From Chloroflexota bacterium (GTDB taxonomy: Bacteria > Chloroflexota > Anaerolineae > Anaerolineales > VGOW01): a stretch of DNA of 32,012 bases. The DNA is taken from the NCBI GenBank assembly GCA_016197225.1, contig JACPWC010000005.1, forward strand, positions 1 to 32,012, in the 5' to 3' direction. Shown in pieces: positions 28,416 to 32,012 of this stretch; position 1 is the stretch's first letter, and every line of letters starts with the position of its first letter. Position numbers and translations under genes: made by a program. The notes under the pieces were generated by a model. It made no database searches, was not told where the DNA came from, and saw nothing but the letters and a program-made list of their open reading frames with translations.

Positions 28416-30830
28416 ATGCAAACGGATATGAACCAGACCCGTGAGGCCAACCGCGCTTCTTCAGCCTCCGTCGGCTACTTGATCAAAGAAACCGTCCTGT
28501 TTTTGGCCTTTTGCTATCTGATGTTCTTTGTGAACACGTGGCGGGTTTACGCCAGTTATGATCACATCCGATTCGGCGTTGCGGCGCTTACGGTGATGTC
28601 ACTGGGGTGGCTGGCTCTCGGCATGTGGCGGGGCCATGGCGCGCTTCTGCCTATGCCGCTGACATGGCCTCAGCTTCTCTTTCTTGGAGTCTATTTGTTC
28701 ACTGCTCTCACTTCGACAGATCCTCGCCGCTCGCTGGATGAAGTCTGGGTAGCGGGCGCAAATATTTTTATCTTTGCTCTAACAGTGGAACTGGTAAATC
28801 GGGGTTGGCCGCGCGAGTTATTTGTCAAGACGCTATTGCTAGCGAGTACGTTGATCGTCGGCCTGGCTTGGTGGATGGCTATGGGCTGGTACCGAGCCTG
28901 GCTGACAACCTCGCCCGGATCGTGGGTGCCGGAAATTGCATATCGCTTGCCGTTGGCGAATGGCCTTGCCACTTTCTTCAATTTGCTGTTCATGGTTGCG
29001 CTAGCTCGCTTGGCCCCCTCGCACGCGCGTCTGCCTCGCGCCCTGCTGGTGGGCTGGGGTGTTAGTGTGCTTGGCCTCATCTTTCTGACGTTCTCACGCG
29101 GTGGCTGGCTGGGGTTTTTAGCCGGGGTTGTGACGCTGGCGGCGCTAAAAGTGCGCGATGCCGGCGGCGCTGAGTATTTGCGGCGCTTGAGAAATACTCT
29201 GCGGAAGAAGTGGCCTCTGGCATTAATGGCCCTGGCTCTCGGAGGAAGCGGGGCGGTGGTAATCATCTGGGTAGCCATCCGGTTGTTGGATAGCCCGGTG
29301 AAACTCCCGGCGCTGATCGCGCGTTCGCAGTTCTGGAATCCGGCCTGGCAATCGTTTCTGCAATCGCCATTTGTTGGAAGAGGGCCGTTAACTTTTGGAA
29401 GCGTTTACCTTTTGGGAAACTCGGTGCCGCCGTCCGCGTTCTACCCTCACGCTCACAGCATCTTCTTCAACCTGTTGGCCGAAACAGGCCTGGCCGGGTT
29501 AGCCGCCTTTGGAGTGTTGGCCGTGAGCGCGTTCCGCGCCTTGTGGAAGCAGGCGAATGTTTTGCGCGGCGATGACCGGGCGGTGGCGCTCGGCGCACTG
29601 GCCGGCGCGGCGGCCTTTGCCGCTCACAGTCTGGTGGATACGGTTCAGGTGGAGCCGGTGAACGCGGTAACGTTTGCCATCATTCTTGGTGTCGCCCTTG
29701 CGCCTGCCCAGGCTGTTGAGCGCCCCAAACGCCTTTCGACGGTTTTCGCTCGCCTGCCAATTTTTCTTGGCCTGGCGCTTTCGGTCTCCGGCTTTTACAA
29801 CGTGTGGCGGCTGACTCCTTTGCACGACGCTGTCGAGGCTTCGCAACAAGGGCAATGGACAGAGACCGCGACTTTGTTGGAGGAAGCTGCCCGGCGAGAT
29901 TCCAGATCGGCGATTATTTATCAACAGTTGGGTCTGGCGAAAAGTATTCTGGCCGCGCAGGGGCAACCCGAGGCTCTGGAACAGGCAACCGCCGCTTTTA
30001 CAGAGACGGTTCAACTTGATCCGGACTGGTGGTTGAATCACGCAAATCTCGCTGCGTTGTTCGAATCGCAAAACAATTACGTTTCCGCTCTGGCCGAATT
30101 GCAAATTGCAGCCAGGCTTGCTCCCAAATCGGCGTTGGCCCATTTGAATTTGGGCGTGGCCGCCGAGGGCGCAAGTGAGTGGTCAGCCGCCGGGCGCGCC
30201 TATCACGACACGCTCGACTTGCGCCCGGATTGGGCCGAGGCGTATTTCTGGCGGGCTACGCCCTTTCGCCGGCAAGTGCTGGCCGAGTGGCGGCAAATGG
30301 CCACAACTACGCCTGCGCCAACTCTGGCCGAGCTTGAAGCGGCGGCTCAGAGCGCAGATCGCGCGAACACTTACATTCGACTCGCTAGCGTCTATGTGGC
30401 GTTGGGGCGGTTGGATGAGGCTGAGACTCTTTTGCAGAAGGCAACGCTTGCTTTTTTTGGCGCAGGCGAGGAGCGCTTGGAACTGCTTTGGGTGGAAGCC
30501 GAGTTGGCGGCGGCGAGAGGAGATTTGGGAGAGGCGGCGGCAAGAGGCGAGGAAGCAGTGAAAGGCTATCAACTGCAATCAGCGTTTGGGCCGGGCGCGT
30601 TTGGCGAAGCGATCTATGGACTGATTGTTTTCCGGCAGGAGACGATGGCGGTTGATCTCGCGCCGCAGTTGACGCCTGCGCCGTTCACCGACCTGTGGGC
30701 AAGACGCATGTTGCAAGCGGGTGACTGGCACAGGGTGGTGGGCGATGAGGTGCAAGCCAATTCGATCTACAGAGATTTGCTGGCGCTGGTTCCCGATCAG
30801 GCCGAAGCGAAGAGCCGACTGCAACGGTAG
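28416..30830 (+). CDS. O-antigen ligase/polymerase (Wzy/WaaL-like) with C-terminal TPR domain
   Basis: About 804 residues. The first 450 contain 10-12 hydrophobic helices, with the family hallmark LTFSRGGWLGFLAG and the extracellular catalytic-loop motif FYPHAHSIFFNLLAETGL, then AAFAAHSLVDT. These match Wzy_C/O-antigen ligase enzymes, which polymerise or ligate repeat units outside the membrane. The remaining 350 residues form TPR-like helical pairs (AVEASQQGQWTETATLLEEA, ALEQATAAFTETVQLDPDWW, LGVAAEGASEWSAAGRAYHD), likely for protein contacts. ATG 28416 has GAGG six bases upstream. In-frame GTG 28401 and ATG 28404 lack one. It probably polymerises the unit flipped by the upstream Wzx-like protein. 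Confidence 0.9.
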   Translation: MQTDMNQTREANRASSASVGYLIKETVLFLAFCYLMFFVNTWRVYASYDHIRFGVAALTVMSLGWLALGMWRGHGALLPMPLTWPQLLFLGVYLFTALTSTDPRRSLDEVWVAGANIFIFALTVELVNRGWPRELFVKTLLLASTLIVGLAWWMAMGWYRAWLTTSPGSWVPEIAYRLPLANGLATFFNLLFMVALARLAPSHARLPRALLVGWGVSVLGLIFLTFSRGGWLGFLAGVVTLAALKVRDAGGAEYLRRLRNTLRKKWPLALMALALGGSGAVVIIWVAIRLLDSPVKLPALIARSQFWNPAWQSFLQSPFVGRGPLTFGSVYLLGNSVPPSAFYPHAHSIFFNLLAETGLAGLAAFGVLAVSAFRALWKQANVLRGDDRAVALGALAGAAAFAAHSLVDTVQVEPVNAVTFAIILGVALAPAQAVERPKRLSTVFARLPIFLGLALSVSGFYNVWRLTPLHDAVEASQQGQWTETATLLEEAARRDSRSAIIYQQLGLAKSILAAQGQPEALEQATAAFTETVQLDPDWWLNHANLAALFESQNNYVSALAELQIAARLAPKSALAHLNLGVAAEGASEWSAAGRAYHDTLDLRPDWAEAYFWRATPFRRQVLAEWRQMATTTPAPTLAELEAAAQSADRANTYIRLASVYVALGRLDEAETLLQKATLAFFGAGEERLELLWVEAELAAARGDLGEAAARGEEAVKGYQLQSAFGPGAFGEAIYGLIVFRQETMAVDLAPQLTPAPFTDLWARRMLQAGDWHRVVGDEVQANSIYRDLLALVPDQAEAKSRLQR

Positions 30831-30844
30831 CCGATAAGCATTCG

Positions 30845-32012
30845 ATGAATAATGTTGAAAAGTTGATTGCGTGGTTGGATGACGATTGGCGCTCTGTCGC
30901 GCTGTTAGCGTTGATCGTTCTCGCTTTTTTCTTGCCATCGTTGCTCATCCCCGATGTTTTGATTTGGCCCAACAGTGGCTTTGGCGCGGACATTATTCAC
31001 TTCCATTGGCCTGATCTGGTGAGCTTTGCTTCTCACTTGCGTCAAGGTCGTCTTGCGCTATGGGACTCGTCAATGGCATTGGGTATGCCCATCGCGGGTG
31101 ATCCCGGCGCGCTCTTCTTGTATCCACTTACACTGTTCTTTTTATTTTTACCACCCGCGTTGAGCTTCAACCTATTAGATGCCATTCATGTCTTCATCGG
31201 CGGCGTGTTCACGTTTTCGTTTTTGCGGAGCCACAACACCTCGCGCCCGTCAGCGTTGATCGGTGGATTGATCTTCGCCTTTGCGCCCAAAGTGATCATT
31301 CATCTCGCCGCTGGGCATTTGGGAGTGGTGTGGTGTTTGATGTGGTTGCCTGCCGTGCTGTTTGGCCTCAAACAGGCGATGGACGGATCGCTTTTCGCTT
31401 CACCGTGTGCAGGATTGGCGATGGCATTATCTATGCCGAACATGATTCAAATTTCATATTACATCATGCTTGTTGCGTCGGCGTTTTGGTGTTGGCACTT
31501 CGCGTCGGCAATATGGAAAAAAGAATGGACGCAAATACGTTGGTTGATGATTGTCTTTGCTGTTTATCTCGTCTCATTTATTTTGTTCGCATCGTTTGTC
31601 TTGTTGCCATTAAGCGAACTACTTCCTTATAACAGCCGCGCTAACTTCACGATTGGTGATGCAAACTTGTTCGCTTTGCCGCCCTATCTTCTCATCACGT
31701 TGTTTGCGCCTACCACGTTTCAATTTCCAGAGTGGACGATCTTTATGGGCGTGTTATCGCCATTGTTGATCGTAATCGCTTTCGTTCAATCACGCCGCGC
31801 CGCCAATTGGTTTTTTGTAGCGATGATTTTTTTGACATTGACCTTTTCACTTGGCACTGCTACGCCATTGTTTGAGTTTGCTTTTCGATTTGTTCCAGGC
31901 TTCGGCCTGTTGCGCGTCCCAGCCCGCGCTTGGTTCTTCGGCGCGTTTGCAGTTGCCGTGCTAGCGGGATTTGGCGCGGAGAAATTTTCAGATGCTCGAT
32001 TGATTGGTTATC
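30845..32012 (+). CDS. YfhO-like multi-spanning membrane protein (partial, continues past window end)
   Basis: The frame is open from ATG 30845 to the end of the window (389 codons), with no stop. It has many hydrophobic helices and the YfhO-type signature FGADIIHFHWPDLVSFASH, then GRLALWDSSMALGMPIAGDP, and further on FGLLRVPARAWFFGAF. YfhO-type proteins are GT-C-like membrane proteins linked to glycosylation of lipoteichoic acid or other surface polymers. It begins 14 bases after the polymerase gene. Base composition is clearly more AT-rich (TTT, TTG, ATT and AAA codons are frequent) than in upstream genes, which may mark a different origin for this part. Confidence 0.82.
   Translation, partial: MNNVEKLIAWLDDDWRSVALLALIVLAFFLPSLLIPDVLIWPNSGFGADIIHFHWPDLVSFASHLRQGRLALWDSSMALGMPIAGDPGALFLYPLTLFFLFLPPALSFNLLDAIHVFIGGVFTFSFLRSHNTSRPSALIGGLIFAFAPKVIIHLAAGHLGVVWCLMWLPAVLFGLKQAMDGSLFASPCAGLAMALSMPNMIQISYYIMLVASAFWCWHFASAIWKKEWTQIRWLMIVFAVYLVSFILFASFVLLPLSELLPYNSRANFTIGDANLFALPPYLLITLFAPTTFQFPEWTIFMGVLSPLLIVIAFVQSRRAANWFFVAMIFLTLTFSLGTATPLFEFAFRFVPGFGLLRVPARAWFFGAFAVAVLAGFGAEKFSDARLIGY

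Overview
The window is a GC-rich bacterial chromosome segment carrying about 27 genes, mostly on the + strand. There is no rRNA, tRNA, phage, insertion sequence or CRISPR array. The gene style suggests Chloroflexota (Anaerolineae-like): a PucR-type regulator, a cyclic-nucleotide-domain histidine kinase, a fused PTPS, many short palindromic intergenic repeats and several leaderless-looking starts. This assignment is inference; nothing in the window proves it.

Region 1 (1-9.5 kb) is housekeeping and accessory genes. It opens with the tail of a small membrane protein. A SAM-I riboswitch and terminator follow, ahead of a Cys/Met-metabolism PLP enzyme. The P3 arm of the riboswitch carries an 8-nt-periodic repeat array. 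Next come a PucR-type regulator, two acetyltransferase-like proteins, a nucleotidyltransferase, a YyaL/DUF255 thioredoxin-like protein, and, on the - strand, a cNMP-domain histidine kinase, rsmD and a uroporphyrinogen-decarboxylase-family gene. Three loci here (about 1740, 6050 and 9070) have lost coding sequence and changed frame at one point. They are either real deletions or assembly collapses.

Region 2 (9.5-13.1 kb) is a compact pterin operon. It holds a CDP-alcohol phosphatidyltransferase, a protein with three tandem PTPS/QueD-like modules, GTP cyclohydrolase I (FolE), pterin-4a-carbinolamine dehydratase and a short-chain dehydrogenase. The set resembles a tetrahydrobiopterin-type pathway rather than folate alone.

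Region 3 (13.2-32 kb) is one long surface-polysaccharide cluster, almost entirely co-directional and often with overlapping genes. It contains a polyprenyl-phosphate sugar transferase (initiation), UDP-GlcNAc 2-epimerase, a sugar epimerase, a NodU/CmcH-type carbamoyltransferase, a GT2 enzyme, GDP-mannose 4,6-dehydratase, a GDP-fucose-synthase-like epimerase/reductase, and a ColD-like PLP enzyme with His-His where aminotransferases have Lys. These are followed by a CgeB-type glycosyltransferase, a GT10 fucosyltransferase-like enzyme, a flippase, GT4, GT26 (WecG/TagA), an O-antigen ligase/polymerase fused to TPRs, and the start of a YfhO-like membrane protein. Together they imply a carbamoylated polysaccharide carrying GDP-derived 6-deoxy or 3,6-dideoxy sugars (L-fucose and/or colitose type), assembled on a lipid carrier and exported by a Wzx/Wzy-like route.
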